Below, piece after piece: positions 1 to 8,320 of a stretch of DNA of 64,000 nucleotides. The notes below the pieces were generated by a model. The model was not told the DNA's origin. It saw only the letters and a list, made by a program, of their open reading frames with translations, and searched no databases. Source of the stretch: Streptomyces sp. NBC_01294 (GTDB lineage: Bacteria; Actinomycetota; Actinomycetes; Streptomycetales; Streptomycetaceae); assembly GCF_035917235.1 (NCBI RefSeq), contig NZ_CP108423.1:7345501-7409500 (forward strand). Reading direction: 5' to 3'. Every line of letters begins with the position of its first letter. The stretch's first letter is position 1. Position numbers and translations under genes: made by a program.

Positions 1-336
1 AGCGCCCGCCACCCGCTGCCCGCGCCGATCCTCGGCCACTCCGACTACCAGGCCGATCCGGCCTTCGCCGCCGAACGCGACGCCTTGCTCGCCCGGTTGG
101 ACGCTGCCGCCCGGGCCGACGCAGCCGCCCCGGCCCCTGTAGCCGACTCGGTCCACCCGTCCGACCGAGTAGCCCCGTCCGACCCGTCCGCCCCGTCCGA
201 CCCAGTAGCCCCAGCCGACCCAGCCGACTCGGTCGCCCAGGGCGACGTACCGGGTCAGCGGCTCGGCATCAGCAAGGAGCGGGCTGAGCCGGCCGGGCGG
301 GAAGCGCCGGCAGATCCGCCGGGAACAGCAGGGTGA
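1..336 (+). CDS. C-terminal end of an unrecognised protein (partial)
   Basis: Reading frame 1 is open from the first base to a TGA at 334-336, so this is the 3' end of a gene that begins outside the window. The first 40 or so residues look like ordinary folded protein (PLPAPILGHSDYQADP, then a Glu/Leu-rich helix). After residue 40 the chain becomes a low-complexity Ala/Pro/Ser/Asp tail made of degenerate PSDP/APADP repeats. The last 68 bases overlap the 3' end of the convergent AAA ATPase gene. I do not recognise the family. Codon use fits Streptomyces. Confidence 0.5.
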   Translation, partial: SARHPLPAPILGHSDYQADPAFAAERDALLARLDAAARADAAAPAPVADSVHPSDRVAPSDPSAPSDPVAPADPADSVAQGDVPGQRLGISKERAEPAGREAPADPPGTAG

Positions 337-2740
337 GGTCGTCCGTACTGGGCTCCGACAGCTGGGCCACCCGCCCCGCGTGCCGCTCCACCATCGACTC
401 GAAGGTCTGGCGCGCCGTGCGGCCGTTGCCGAAGGCCGGACCCTTGGGCAGCTCGGTGAAGTACGTCAGCAGCGCTTCGGAGGTGCCCTCCCCGAGCCGG
501 TACTCGTGCTCCTCCGCCTGCTGTTCCACGATCCGCAGCAGTTCCTCGGGCCCGTAGTCGCCGAAGGTGATGGTCCGGGAGAACCGCGAGGCCACACCCG
601 GGTTGACGGTCAGGAAGCGGTCCATCTCCGCCGTGTACCCGGCGACGATCACCACCACCGCGTCCCGGTGGTCCTCCATCAGCTTCACCAGGGTGTCGAT
701 CGCCTCGCGCCCGAAGTCCCGGCCGGAGTCCTCCGGGGCCAGGGCGTACGCCTCGTCGATGAACAGCACCCCGCCGCGCGCCCGGTCGAAGGCCTCCTGC
801 GTCCGGATCGCCGTGGAGCCGATGTGCTCGCCGACCAGGTCCACGCGGGACACCTCGACCAGGTGCCCGCGCTCCAGCACCCCGAGGGACGCGAGGATTT
901 CCCCGTACAGCCGGGCGACCGTGGTCTTGCCGGTGCCGGGGGAGCCGGTGAAGACCAGATGGCGGCGCACCGAGGCGGCCTTGAGGCCCGCCTGCTGCCG
1001 CCTGCGGCCCACCTCGATCATGTCGGTGAGTGCCCGCACCTCGCGTTTGACGCTGTCCAGGCCCACCAGGGCGTCGAGCTGGCCCAGCACCTCGCCGGAG
1101 CCCCGCCCGGCCGCCGCCGCGCCGCCGCCGTCCTCCGGCCGGTCCGCGGGCCGCGGCACGGACGTCGGCGCCGCCTGCGGCACGGGGCTCTGCGCCGCGG
1201 TGACCGTACGGATGCCCGCCTGCGCCCCGGCGAGCCCGCCGCCCGAGGCCGACTGGGCCGCCCGACGCGGGCCGGACTCGTCGCTGGTGCACTCCTCGGC
1301 GACCGGCCCGTCCTCCGCGAACTCGTAGCCCCCGCGGGCGCTGCGCTCGGTGTGGCAGCGGGTCAGCGTGGTGCGGCAGCCGTCGATGACGTGGAAGCCG
1401 AAGCCGGAACTGCCCGTCACCCGGCAGGCCGTGAAGGTGCCGCGGCCGCCCGCCGACACGTAGAAGCCCGCCTCGGCCGGGGAGGTGACCGTGCACCGCT
1501 CCAGCGCCGGGTCGGCGCCCTTGGTGACGATCACGCCGGTCTGCACCCCGTCGATGGTGCAGTCGGCGAGGGTGCCGCCGCTGCCGTGGTCGCGGAACCA
1601 GGCGCCGGTGGCCGCCTCGCGGATCCGGCAGTCGTCGAGCTGGGCCGTGGCCCCGTCGCTCACCGAGACGGCGGTGTTGCGCACCTGGGACAGATCGCTG
1701 TCGACCACGTCGACGCGCGATCCCCGGTCCAGCACGAACAGCGCGTCCGGCACGTCGTGGACCCGGCAGGAGTCGAGGGAGACGGTCGCGCCGTCACTGA
1801 TCCACACCGCCGGATAGTCGCCCGTGCTGTCGTGGATCTCGCAGGACTCGGCGTCCACCCGGGTACCGGGGTCCCACACGGACAGGCCGTTGCGGCCGAA
1901 CCGGCGCACGGTGGTGCGGCTGAGGCTGAGCACCGAACGGGACCGCAGGTCGACCGCGTTCTCCGGGATGTCGTGGATGTCGCAGCCGGCCAGGGTGAGC
2001 ACCGCGTCGGTGTCGAGGGTGACCCCGTCGGCCGAGGTGCGGTGCACCGAGCAGTCGGTGAGCCGGGCCGTGGCGCGCGCGGCGATCTGCACGCCGGTGC
2101 CCTTGATCTCGTACACCTCGCAGCCCAGGGCCTCCAGGCCCGAGCCCTCGCCGGTGACCGCGATGCCCGCGCCCGTGGCGTGGTGGACCCGGCAGCGCTC
2201 CAGGCGCGGCCGGCCGCCGCCGCGCACCGAGATGCCGGTCTGCCCGGCGGCCACGACCTCGCACTCCTCGAACACCCCGCCGCCGCCGTCCAGTACGGCG
2301 ATCCCGACGCCGGTGGGGTTCTCCACCGTGCACCGCCGGACCAGGGGCCGGGCCCCGGGGCCGCGGACCTCGATACCGGCCGCCGAACGGGTGCTCACCC
2401 GCAGGTCGGTGAGCTCGGGGGAGCCGTCCTCCACCAGCAGTGCGGGAGCCGCCCGGTCCTGGCCCTCCAGATACAGGTCCTGGACCACGGCCGAGGCGCG
2501 CAGGGTCAGCGCGACCCCGTCGAGCGGGGCGATCCGCACCGACCCCAGCCCGCCCTCGGGCCCGCGCAGGGTGACGGCGTGGTGCAGCACCAGGTTCTCC
2601 CGGTAGGTGCCGGGGGCGATGGACAGCACGTCTCCGTCGCCGGCGACGGCGAGCGCGGCGGTCAGCGTCGGATACTCACCGGAGCGGCGCCGCCACCGCG
2701 AAGTCCCGCCGTGCGTCACCTGGACCGTGCCCTGAACCAT
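269..2740 (-). CDS. Right-handed beta-helix repeat protein fused to a CbxX/SpoVK-type AAA+ ATPase
   Basis: This 823-residue protein has two parts. Residues about 30-490 are a long series of short repeats with regular Val/Leu/Cys spacing and parallel beta-helix character (for example CRVHDVPDALFV, CDIHDIPENAVDL). A Ala/Gly/Pro linker leads to an AAA+ module at about 545-800 with Walker A GSPGTGKTT near residue 596, Walker B VLFIDEAYAL near 657 and a VASRFSRTI sensor/arginine region. The ATPase resembles the CbxX/CfqX and SpoVK/EccA group; the helix resembles pectate-lyase-like or carbohydrate-binding scaffolds. I start at ATG 2740 because the beta-helix begins right after it and a G-run lies 12 bases upstream; an in-frame start at 2794 is possible. 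There is no signal peptide, so a cytoplasmic location is inferred. The substrate is unknown. Confidence 0.85.
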   Translation of the reverse strand: MVQGTVQVTHGGTSRWRRRSGEYPTLTAALAVAGDGDVLSIAPGTYRENLVLHHAVTLRGPEGGLGSVRIAPLDGVALTLRASAVVQDLYLEGQDRAAPALLVEDGSPELTDLRVSTRSAAGIEVRGPGARPLVRRCTVENPTGVGIAVLDGGGGVFEECEVVAAGQTGISVRGGGRPRLERCRVHHATGAGIAVTGEGSGLEALGCEVYEIKGTGVQIAARATARLTDCSVHRTSADGVTLDTDAVLTLAGCDIHDIPENAVDLRSRSVLSLSRTTVRRFGRNGLSVWDPGTRVDAESCEIHDSTGDYPAVWISDGATVSLDSCRVHDVPDALFVLDRGSRVDVVDSDLSQVRNTAVSVSDGATAQLDDCRIREAATGAWFRDHGSGGTLADCTIDGVQTGVIVTKGADPALERCTVTSPAEAGFYVSAGGRGTFTACRVTGSSGFGFHVIDGCRTTLTRCHTERSARGGYEFAEDGPVAEECTSDESGPRRAAQSASGGGLAGAQAGIRTVTAAQSPVPQAAPTSVPRPADRPEDGGGAAAAGRGSGEVLGQLDALVGLDSVKREVRALTDMIEVGRRRQQAGLKAASVRRHLVFTGSPGTGKTTVARLYGEILASLGVLERGHLVEVSRVDLVGEHIGSTAIRTQEAFDRARGGVLFIDEAYALAPEDSGRDFGREAIDTLVKLMEDHRDAVVVIVAGYTAEMDRFLTVNPGVASRFSRTITFGDYGPEELLRIVEQQAEEHEYRLGEGTSEALLTYFTELPKGPAFGNGRTARQTFESMVERHAGRVAQLSEPSTDDLTLLFPADLPALPARPAQPAPC

Positions 2741-2942
2741 GGTGCTGTCGTGCCCCCACCCTCGTACTCGCGCTGCCGATACGACCGAAGCCACTGAAGT
2801 CTGACGTCACCGTAGTCACTGGAACCGCTGAAGCCGTTCCGGGCGACTCAGTGCCATGGAAGCGGCGGAGGCCACCGGAGCCGCTGGAGCGACCGATCCG
2901 GCCGCTCCACCGTAGCGCGCGCGGAGCCGATGAGCTGCCAGG

Positions 2943-3554
2943 TCAACTGCCCGCACCCGCTCGGCCCCAGTCCGGTCCGGCGGCCGCCCAGGCCCGGTCC
3001 AGACGCATGTACCGCCGATGCACGAGACGTCGTACGACCAGGCGGCGGACCGTCTCGACCAGCGCGGCCACCGAGATCGCGGCGGCCAGGCCCGCCGTGC
3101 CCGCGTGGAAGACGGCGGCGGACGGGTCGAGCGGCTGCCCCACGACCCGGCCGTGCGTGTCGGTCCATATCCGGAACCGGTCGCCGGGGAGCGGCGGTTC
3201 CTCCGCGGCCGGCACCGTGCCCTCGTGGCTGCTGCCGTCGGGCGCGGTCCACGCGGCCACGATCTGCGTACGGTGCGGGGCCGCCCGCTGTGCCGTCGCG
3301 TCGGCGGACGCGCCGGCGGCCGACTCCACGGCAGGCCGGACCACCACCGCCGGTACCAGATGACGCTCCTGCCGCTGCTCGTGCGCGGCCTGCTGCAGAG
3401 TGCCGTCCACCCGCAGGCCCGCGACCCAGCCGACGGCCGGAGCCACCACCAGGACGCACACCATAGCGGCGAACGCCACCCACGCCTCGCAGAGATCGGT
3501 CGGGCGACGCAGCGGATTGCGCCGCCAGCGCCACACACCCATTGCTGTCCGCAC
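2943..3554 (-). CDS. Rv1733c-like integral membrane protein
   Basis: This 203-residue protein has the layout of the actinobacterial Rv1733c family: an N-terminal WRWRRNPLRRPTD motif, a first membrane segment near residues 22-45, a long extracytoplasmic domain containing WTAPDGSSHEGTVPA and DRFRIWTDTHGRVV, and a second membrane segment near 150-170 followed by an Arg-rich cytoplasmic tail. GTG 3554 is chosen because GGGGGAG lies 7 bases upstream; ATG 3542 in the same frame lacks such a site. Other frames over this stretch are shadows. The role of the family is unknown; in mycobacteria members belong to the dormancy regulon, which says nothing certain here. Confidence 0.8.
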   Translation of the reverse strand: MRTAMGVWRWRRNPLRRPTDLCEAWVAFAAMVCVLVVAPAVGWVAGLRVDGTLQQAAHEQRQERHLVPAVVVRPAVESAAGASADATAQRAAPHRTQIVAAWTAPDGSSHEGTVPAAEEPPLPGDRFRIWTDTHGRVVGQPLDPSAAVFHAGTAGLAAAISVAALVETVRRLVVRRLVHRRYMRLDRAWAAAGPDWGRAGAGS

Positions 3555-3823
3555 GGTCCGGCTCCCCCAACTTGTGCCAGTCTCCGTCTGTCTGCGCGTC
3601 CCGGTCTTCCGCATGCCCCGGGGACGCGCATTCCGGGACGTACGAGACATGTGGCACCCCGATGCGGTGCCGGTCCTCCAGCGGGTGGGTGCGGTGGGTG
3701 CCCCATGTCCTGACTGCTCCAACGGCTTGGTCGTGCCGGTTGGTTCCAGCCCGGGCGCGGAGCCCCCCGAAGGTGTCATTCCGGGCTCGGCCGGTCGCGC
3801 GCCGCGGAACGACTCCGCGCGGG

Positions 3824-4648
3824 TCATCCGAGGACGCGGACCTCGTCGCCGACGCGCACCGTGCCCGGCCGCACCGGCACCAGCAGCCGCCCGAACGCCA
3901 GCGACCTGCCGATCCGCCGGTGCGCGGCCAGGGTCTTCAGCGGCTCCCTGCCCCGCTCGGCCGTCGCCTGGTCGGTGGTGGTGACGACGCACCGGCCGCA
4001 TTCCCGCACCCCGCGGAAGACGGCGTCACCGATCGCGACGCGCCGCCAGCCGTCCTCCGCCCACGCCTCGGCCCCGGCGACCACCACGTTGGGGCGGAAG
4101 CGGTTCATTGGCAGCGGACCTTCCTCGGGATGGTCCCCCCGCGCGATCAGCGAGTTGAGCGCGTCCAGCGACGCGAGCGTGGTGATCAGCAGCGGATAGC
4201 CGTCGGCCAGGCTCACCGTCTCGCCGGGCCGTGCGTAGTCCGGGTCCACGGGACGGCGCACGGCCGGATCATCCATGTGCACCAGCCGTACCGGCACCCC
4301 GAGGTACGTGCTGAACCAGTCGGCCGCGGCGCTCGCGGCGACCACCGTCTCGACCTTCTTCCCGAACAGCGAGACCGGCTCCAGCGGACCCGGCTCGGGC
4401 ACCTCCACGACCAGCTCCGCCATGCCCGGCGCCGTCACCGCGATCCGGCCGCCGCCCGCCGGACGCGCCGCGGCCAAGGCCAGCCGCGCGTGACGGCGTT
4501 GGGTGATGACCGTGCCCTCGGGGTCGATCAGCGCCCACCGCCGGTCCCCGGACAGTCCCCAGGGCTCCACGACCGCTTCCTCGGGAGCGGTCCCCGCCAG
4601 CGATTTGACGGGGTGGACGTGGAGCGCCTGGACGTGCAAGTTCGACAT
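3824..4648 (-). CDS. MOSC domain protein (YcbX-like)
   Basis: The 274-residue sequence starts with a MOSC N-terminal beta-barrel domain (HVHPVKSLAG, GLSGDRRWALID) and continues into a MOSC domain with FRPNVVV and the characteristic CGRCVVTTTDQAT. Such proteins are molybdenum-cofactor-dependent oxidoreductases of the YcbX/mARC type that can reduce N-hydroxylated compounds. The conserved Cys in CGRC fits cofactor ligation. An AGGA site lies 8 bases before ATG 4648. It is transcribed in the same direction as the downstream Rv1733c-like gene, but 269 bases separate them, so they are probably independent. The molybdate transport genes are 35 kb away; a functional link is only inference. Confidence 0.88.
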   Translation of the reverse strand: MSNLHVQALHVHPVKSLAGTAPEEAVVEPWGLSGDRRWALIDPEGTVITQRRHARLALAAARPAGGGRIAVTAPGMAELVVEVPEPGPLEPVSLFGKKVETVVAASAAADWFSTYLGVPVRLVHMDDPAVRRPVDPDYARPGETVSLADGYPLLITTLASLDALNSLIARGDHPEEGPLPMNRFRPNVVVAGAEAWAEDGWRRVAIGDAVFRGVRECGRCVVTTTDQATAERGREPLKTLAAHRRIGRSLAFGRLLVPVRPGTVRVGDEVRVLG

Positions 4649-4699
4649 GGGGGAATCCTGCCAGCCCCCTCCGCTGCCTCCGCGTTTCCGTGGACCGGG

Positions 4700-5200
4700 T
4701 CAGTAACCACGTCCCTGGTACGGGCGGCCGTACGGGTCCTCGTACGCGGCACCCGGTACCGGCGCGGGCACCTGCATCGGACGCGGCGCGGCCGGGCGCA
4801 TGGCCTCGTAGCCGGTGGCCGTGGCGACCGGGCGGGGCTGCTGCGGCTGGGGCTGCGGCATGTAACCGCCGCGGGCCGCGACCGGCTGCTGCTGGGGGAT
4901 GTACGGGGCGGGCGCGTGCTGCAGCGGCATCGGCTGCGGGGCCTGCTGCTGGTACGGGTACCCGTACGCCGGAGCCTGCTGAGGGGCCGCGGGCGGAAGG
5001 GCGGGCAACGACGACGCGAGGGCCGGCAGGTACCCGCCGCTCGAGTAACCGGCACTCGGGGAGTCGTATGCGGCCGGGACGCGGATCGGGGCGATCTGCG
5101 GAGTGCCGCGTTCGGCGACGAGGGAGTCGTAGATGGGGGTGTCCGGGAAGGAGGGCGCGGAGTAGTAACCGCCGCCATAAGTGGAGCGGGGGGAGGTCAT
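4700..5200 (-). CDS. Pro/Gln/Tyr-rich conserved Streptomyces protein (DUF6643-like)
   Basis: The 166 residues open with a well-ordered N-terminus (MTSPRSTYGGGYY, then FPDTPIYDSLVAERGTPQIAP) and then become a Tyr/Gln/Pro/Ala-rich, low-complexity tail with PYQQQAPQP and PQPQPQQPRP. From memory this matches a Streptomyces-only family catalogued as DUF6643; I could not verify that. No membrane segment or signal peptide is visible. The ATG at 5200 has AGG a few bases upstream. The conserved N-terminus plus disordered tail would suit a scaffold or condensate-type protein, but nothing in the sequence assigns a role. Confidence 0.75.
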   Translation of the reverse strand: MTSPRSTYGGGYYSAPSFPDTPIYDSLVAERGTPQIAPIRVPAAYDSPSAGYSSGGYLPALASSLPALPPAAPQQAPAYGYPYQQQAPQPMPLQHAPAPYIPQQQPVAARGGYMPQPQPQQPRPVATATGYEAMRPAAPRPMQVPAPVPGAAYEDPYGRPYQGRGY

Positions 5201-5260
5201 GGGACCTAAGTTAAGCCCACGACTTCACGGGGTCCATAGCGAGGTGTCGTCAACACCGCC

Positions 5261-5284
5261 CTGACCTGCATATTCGCAGGTCAG
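5261..5284. promoter_or_regulatory. Perfect 9-bp inverted repeat upstream of the DUF6643-like gene
   Basis: CTGACCTGC (5261-5269) and GCAGGTCAG (5276-5284) form a perfect inverted repeat around a 6-base AT-rich centre. It lies 60 bases upstream of the start codon at 5200, a suitable place for an operator, or it could fold as a short hairpin. No matching regulator was identified. Confidence 0.4.
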
Positions 5285-5386
5285 AGCCACACCTTTCACT
5301 TGACGTTCACGTGCACGATTCGTCACTTCCACCCCACCTTGTTCCTACTCGTACTCACCGGTTGTGCGTTGCACCGACTTCCGACT

Positions 5387-5428
5387 GACGCAGTGTCACA
5401 ACGCGGTGACCTCGGATGACACTGCGTC
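5387..5428 (-). terminator. Hairpin downstream of the HpnB-like gene
   Basis: Two perfect 12-bp arms (GACGCAGTGTCA at 5387-5398 and its complement at 5417-5428) enclose an 18-base loop, starting 19 bases after the stop codon of the glycosyltransferase gene at 5447. There is no U run. A terminator is the simplest reading; because it also lies in the spacer upstream of the next gene, an operator role is possible. Confidence 0.5.
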
Positions 5429-5446
5429 GGGCAGCAGTTCACGGTT

Positions 5447-6625
5447 TCAGGCGTCGCTCGGCCGGGCATAGGTTCGGCCCTTCCAGGACGCGCCGCGGCC
5501 CCGGTAGTGCTGAACGGCCGAGTCGACGGTCATCAGGAGGTACAGCAGCGCCGTGAACGGAAGCAGCGGAGCGAGCACGGCGGGCTGCCCGTAGTAGCGC
5601 AGCATCGGCAGGTAGGTGCCGGCCATCAGCAGCCAGGCGAGGCCGCCGGCCCACGCGGTGGCGGTGTGCCCGGTCGCGAGTCCCGTCAGGAGGGCGGCCG
5701 GGGGCACGAGGTAGACGAGCGCCAGCCCGGCGACCGTCCCGGCCAGCAGGAGCGGCTGGTGGCGCAGTTGCGCGTAGGCACTGCGCGAGACCATCCGCCA
5801 CAGGTCCGCGAGCGCGGGGTACGGGCGCACGCTGTCCACCCGCTCCGCCAGCCCGAGCCAGATCCGGCCGCCGGAGCGGTGGACCGCGCGGGCGAGGGAG
5901 ACGTCGTCGATGACCGCCTGCCGGATGGAGTCGGGGACCCCCGCACGCACGGCTGCCCCGGTGCGCAGCAGCACGCAGCCGCCGGCGGCCGCGGCGGTGC
6001 GGGCGCCGGGCCGGTTGATCCGGCGGAAGGGGTAGAGCTGGGCGAAGAAGTACACGAAGGCGGGTACGACGAGCCGCTCCCAGAGGCCCGCGACGCGCAG
6101 GCGGGCCATCTGGGAGACGAGGTCGAGGTCCGCGGAGGTCGCGGCGGCGACCAGTTCGCGCAGGCTGTCGGGCTCGTGCGCGATGTCGGCGTCGGTGAGG
6201 AGGAGGAAGTCGGGCTCGGTGGGGTGCGCGGTGCGGGCGATCGCGATGCCGTGGCGCAGCGCCCAGAGCTTGCCGGTCCATCCGGGCGCGGGGTCGCCGG
6301 GGGAGGTGACGGTGAGCGGGAGCCCGGGCTGTTCCGCGGCGAGCCGGAGCGCGAGGCCGCCGGTGCCGTCCGTACTGCCGTCGTCGACGAGGATCACCTC
6401 GGCCTCGCCGGGATAGTCCTGGGCGAGGAGCGAGGGCAGGCTCCGGGGCAGCACCTCGGCCTCGTCCCTGGCCGGGACGACGATCGCGACGGACGGCCAG
6501 TGGGTGGGGGCGGTGCGCGGGGGGAGGCGGACGTCGGTCCGCCAGAACATGCCCTGGGCGAGGGTGAGCCAGAGCCAGGCGGCGAGGGAGGCGTAGGCCG
6601 CGCAGGCGGCGGTGAGGAGGCCCAT
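5447..6625 (-). CDS. Family 2 glycosyltransferase, HpnB-like (hopene-associated type)
   Basis: The 392-residue protein has an N-terminal membrane segment, a GT-A fold of family 2 (VVPARDEAEVLPRSLPSLL, ILVDDGSTDGT, LLLTDADI) and C-terminal membrane segments from about residue 290. PGWTGKLWALRHG, the Ala-rich TAAAAGGCVLLR stretch and WRMVSRSAYAQLR match the pattern I know for HpnB, a glycosyltransferase found beside hopanoid genes. No other hopanoid gene is in the window, so the acceptor is unknown. ATG 6625 starts at the first hydrophobic helix. The frame stays open to 7180 through a low-complexity repeat region, but that extension has no domain character and I reject it. Confidence 0.85.
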   Translation of the reverse strand: MGLLTAACAAYASLAAWLWLTLAQGMFWRTDVRLPPRTAPTHWPSVAIVVPARDEAEVLPRSLPSLLAQDYPGEAEVILVDDGSTDGTGGLALRLAAEQPGLPLTVTSPGDPAPGWTGKLWALRHGIAIARTAHPTEPDFLLLTDADIAHEPDSLRELVAAATSADLDLVSQMARLRVAGLWERLVVPAFVYFFAQLYPFRRINRPGARTAAAAGGCVLLRTGAAVRAGVPDSIRQAVIDDVSLARAVHRSGGRIWLGLAERVDSVRPYPALADLWRMVSRSAYAQLRHQPLLLAGTVAGLALVYLVPPAALLTGLATGHTATAWAGGLAWLLMAGTYLPMLRYYGQPAVLAPLLPFTALLYLLMTVDSAVQHYRGRGASWKGRTYARPSDA

Positions 6626-7505
6626 GGCGGCAGTGTCCCGCGCCCCGACGGACGTGTCCCGCACCCAACGTGACCCGGTGCGGCGGCCTCCGGCCCGGGG
6701 CGCCGACTGTGGCTCGGCTGCGGCCGTTGGCCGGGGGTGCGATCTTGGGCTTGGCGCCCCGCCTTGGTGCGGTGCTGTCCGGCCTGAGTGTGATCTTGGG
6801 CCTGGCGCCCCGCCTCGGTGTGGTGATGTCCGGCCGGGGTGTGGGCCGGGGTTGGGCGGGGCCCTGGGGCGGGTGCGACTTTGGCCTCCGGGCGGGGCGG
6901 GATCCTCGGTCGGGGGTGTGATCTGCGACCTCCGGTCCAGGTGGGACCCGTGGTGGGGATGTGACCCACGGCCTGAGTGTGACCACTGGTCAGGACGGGC
7001 CCCTTCGTCGGAGTACGACCTTTGGGAGTCTGGTCTGGACGTGGCCTTGGGCCAGGGGTTCCGTTCTGGGGGTGGGCCTGGGGCCCGGGGGCGGGTCGGG
7101 TGTGGCCCCCGCCTGGGTGTGGCGGCCGGCCCGGGTTCGTGCACGCCGGCCTGGCCGTCGCCGCTGGCTGGGGTGGGCATCTGGGCTGGGTGCGGCCTCC
7201 GGTCTGGGTGCGGCCTCCGGCCTGGGAGTGGCGTGTGGCCGGGTGCGCCTCCCGGCCTTGTGGGCCCGGTGTGGTTTCCGGTCCGGTTGTGAGCGGCGGG
7301 CTCGGTTCGGCTCTGGCTCGGGTGGTGTGACTCCGGCTGGATGTGGCGGCCCCGGTCGGGTGCGCCCTCGGGCTCGTGGGTGCGGCCTTCGGCCCGGCGG
7401 GAGTGGGGCGGTGCCCGCTTTGCCGGGGTGGTGGGGGTGGGGTTCAGGGGTGGGGCGTAGGGGATGGCGGGCCCGGGCAGGGGCGGTGTCGACTAAGGTG
7501 GCCCG
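6626..7505. repeat. Repeat-rich, A-poor intergenic spacer with a 51-bp tandem repeat
   Basis: These 880 bases hold no gene I can support. The plus strand is strongly G/T biased and poor in A, made of variants of GTGTGGCC and GGCCTGGG. Two adjacent 51-bp units are clear at 6737-6787 and 6788-6838 (both contain GATCTTGGG and TGGCGCCCCGCCT). A shorter repeat of GGTGCGGCCTCCGG with a period near 21 occurs around 7190-7235. Long open frames on both strands come from the skewed composition. The last bases (AAGGTGG at 7495-7501) are the ribosome site of the next gene. Confidence 0.6.
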
Positions 7506-8297
7506 GTGAAGATCGCGCTCATGGACTCCGGAATCGGCCTCCTCGCGGCGGCCGCGGCGGTGCGCCGGCTGAGGCCGGACGCGGACCTGATCCTGTCCTC
7601 GGACCCCGACGGGATGCCCTGGGGTCCGCGGACCCCCGCCGACCTCACCGAGCGGGCGCTCGCCGTCGCCCGGGCCGCCGCCGAGCACCGCCCGGACGCG
7701 CTGATCGTGGCCTGCAACACCGCCAGCGTGCACGCCCTGCCCGCCCTGCGCGCGGAGCTGGAGCCCGCCATCCCGGTCATCGGGACCGTACCGGCGATCA
7801 AGCCCGCCGCTGCCGCCGGTGGCCGCGTGGCGATCTGGGCCACCCCGGCCACCACCGGCAGTTCCTACCAGCGCGGTCTGATCCGCGACTTCGCCGCCGG
7901 GGCCCGGGTCACCGAGGTGCCCTGCCCCGGTCTCGCCGACGCCGTGGAGGCGGCCGACGACGCCGCCGTGACGGCAGCCGTCGCTGCCGCCGCCGCGCTG
8001 ACCCCGGCCGACGTCACCGACGTGGTGCTCGGCTGCACGCACTACGAGCTGACCGAGGGCCCCATCCGGGCCGCCCTCGCCGCGCGGACCCAGGGGGCCG
8101 AGCTGGTGTTCTACGGTTCGGCAGAGCCCGTTGCCGTCCAGGCGCTGCGCCGGCTCGGCGTCCGCCCCGAGCCCGGCCTGCCCTGCACCGGCGGCTTGAC
8201 CGTCCTGCGCAGCGGGCGCGAGGGAACCCTCCCTGCTGCCGCCCTCGGGTACGCCGAAGGCCGGCTGCTCGCGGGCCACGGCGCCCCCGTCGCCTGA
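7506..8297 (+). CDS. Aspartate/glutamate racemase family protein (MurI-like)
   Basis: The 263 residues follow the Asp/Glu racemase fold: an N-terminal MDSGIG motif, the first catalytic cysteine in VACNTAS and the second in LGCTHYEL. Family members interconvert L- and D-glutamate or aspartate without cofactor; glutamate racemase supplies D-Glu for peptidoglycan. The length equals that of MurI, but the N-terminal motif lacks the usual FDSGVGG form, so the substrate could differ. GTG 7506 has AAGGTGG about 5 bases upstream. It stands alone between two repeat-rich spacers, so it is probably monocistronic. Confidence 0.82.
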   Translation: MKIALMDSGIGLLAAAAAVRRLRPDADLILSSDPDGMPWGPRTPADLTERALAVARAAAEHRPDALIVACNTASVHALPALRAELEPAIPVIGTVPAIKPAAAAGGRVAIWATPATTGSSYQRGLIRDFAAGARVTEVPCPGLADAVEAADDAAVTAAVAAAAALTPADVTDVVLGCTHYELTEGPIRAALAARTQGAELVFYGSAEPVAVQALRRLGVRPEPGLPCTGGLTVLRSGREGTLPAAALGYAEGRLLAGHGAPVA

Positions 8298-8320
8298 CGC
8301 CTGCCCGTCGGCTGACACCT

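Noticed and set aside
380..2797. Very long plus-strand open frame (805 codons) opposite the beta-helix ATPase gene
   Set aside because: It is the antisense shadow of a GC-rich gene whose minus-strand reading shows clear beta-helix and AAA motifs; the plus frame has Arg/His/Gly-rich composition and no domain.
4700..5200. Possible TTA codons in the DUF6643-like gene (TAA on the plus strand at 4863 and 5049)
   Set aside because: They are out of frame; the codons read there are Tyr and neighbouring residues. Similar out-of-frame cases in the kinase, P-type ATPase and PRC genes were also excluded.
5301..5340. TTGACG promoter-like sequence on the plus strand
   Set aside because: No plus-strand gene follows and no -10 element is found at the right distance.
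6626..7180. N-terminal extension of the HpnB-like reading frame
   Set aside because: The extension is Pro/Arg/Ser/His-rich low complexity derived from repeats, whereas the family begins at the hydrophobic helix at 6625.
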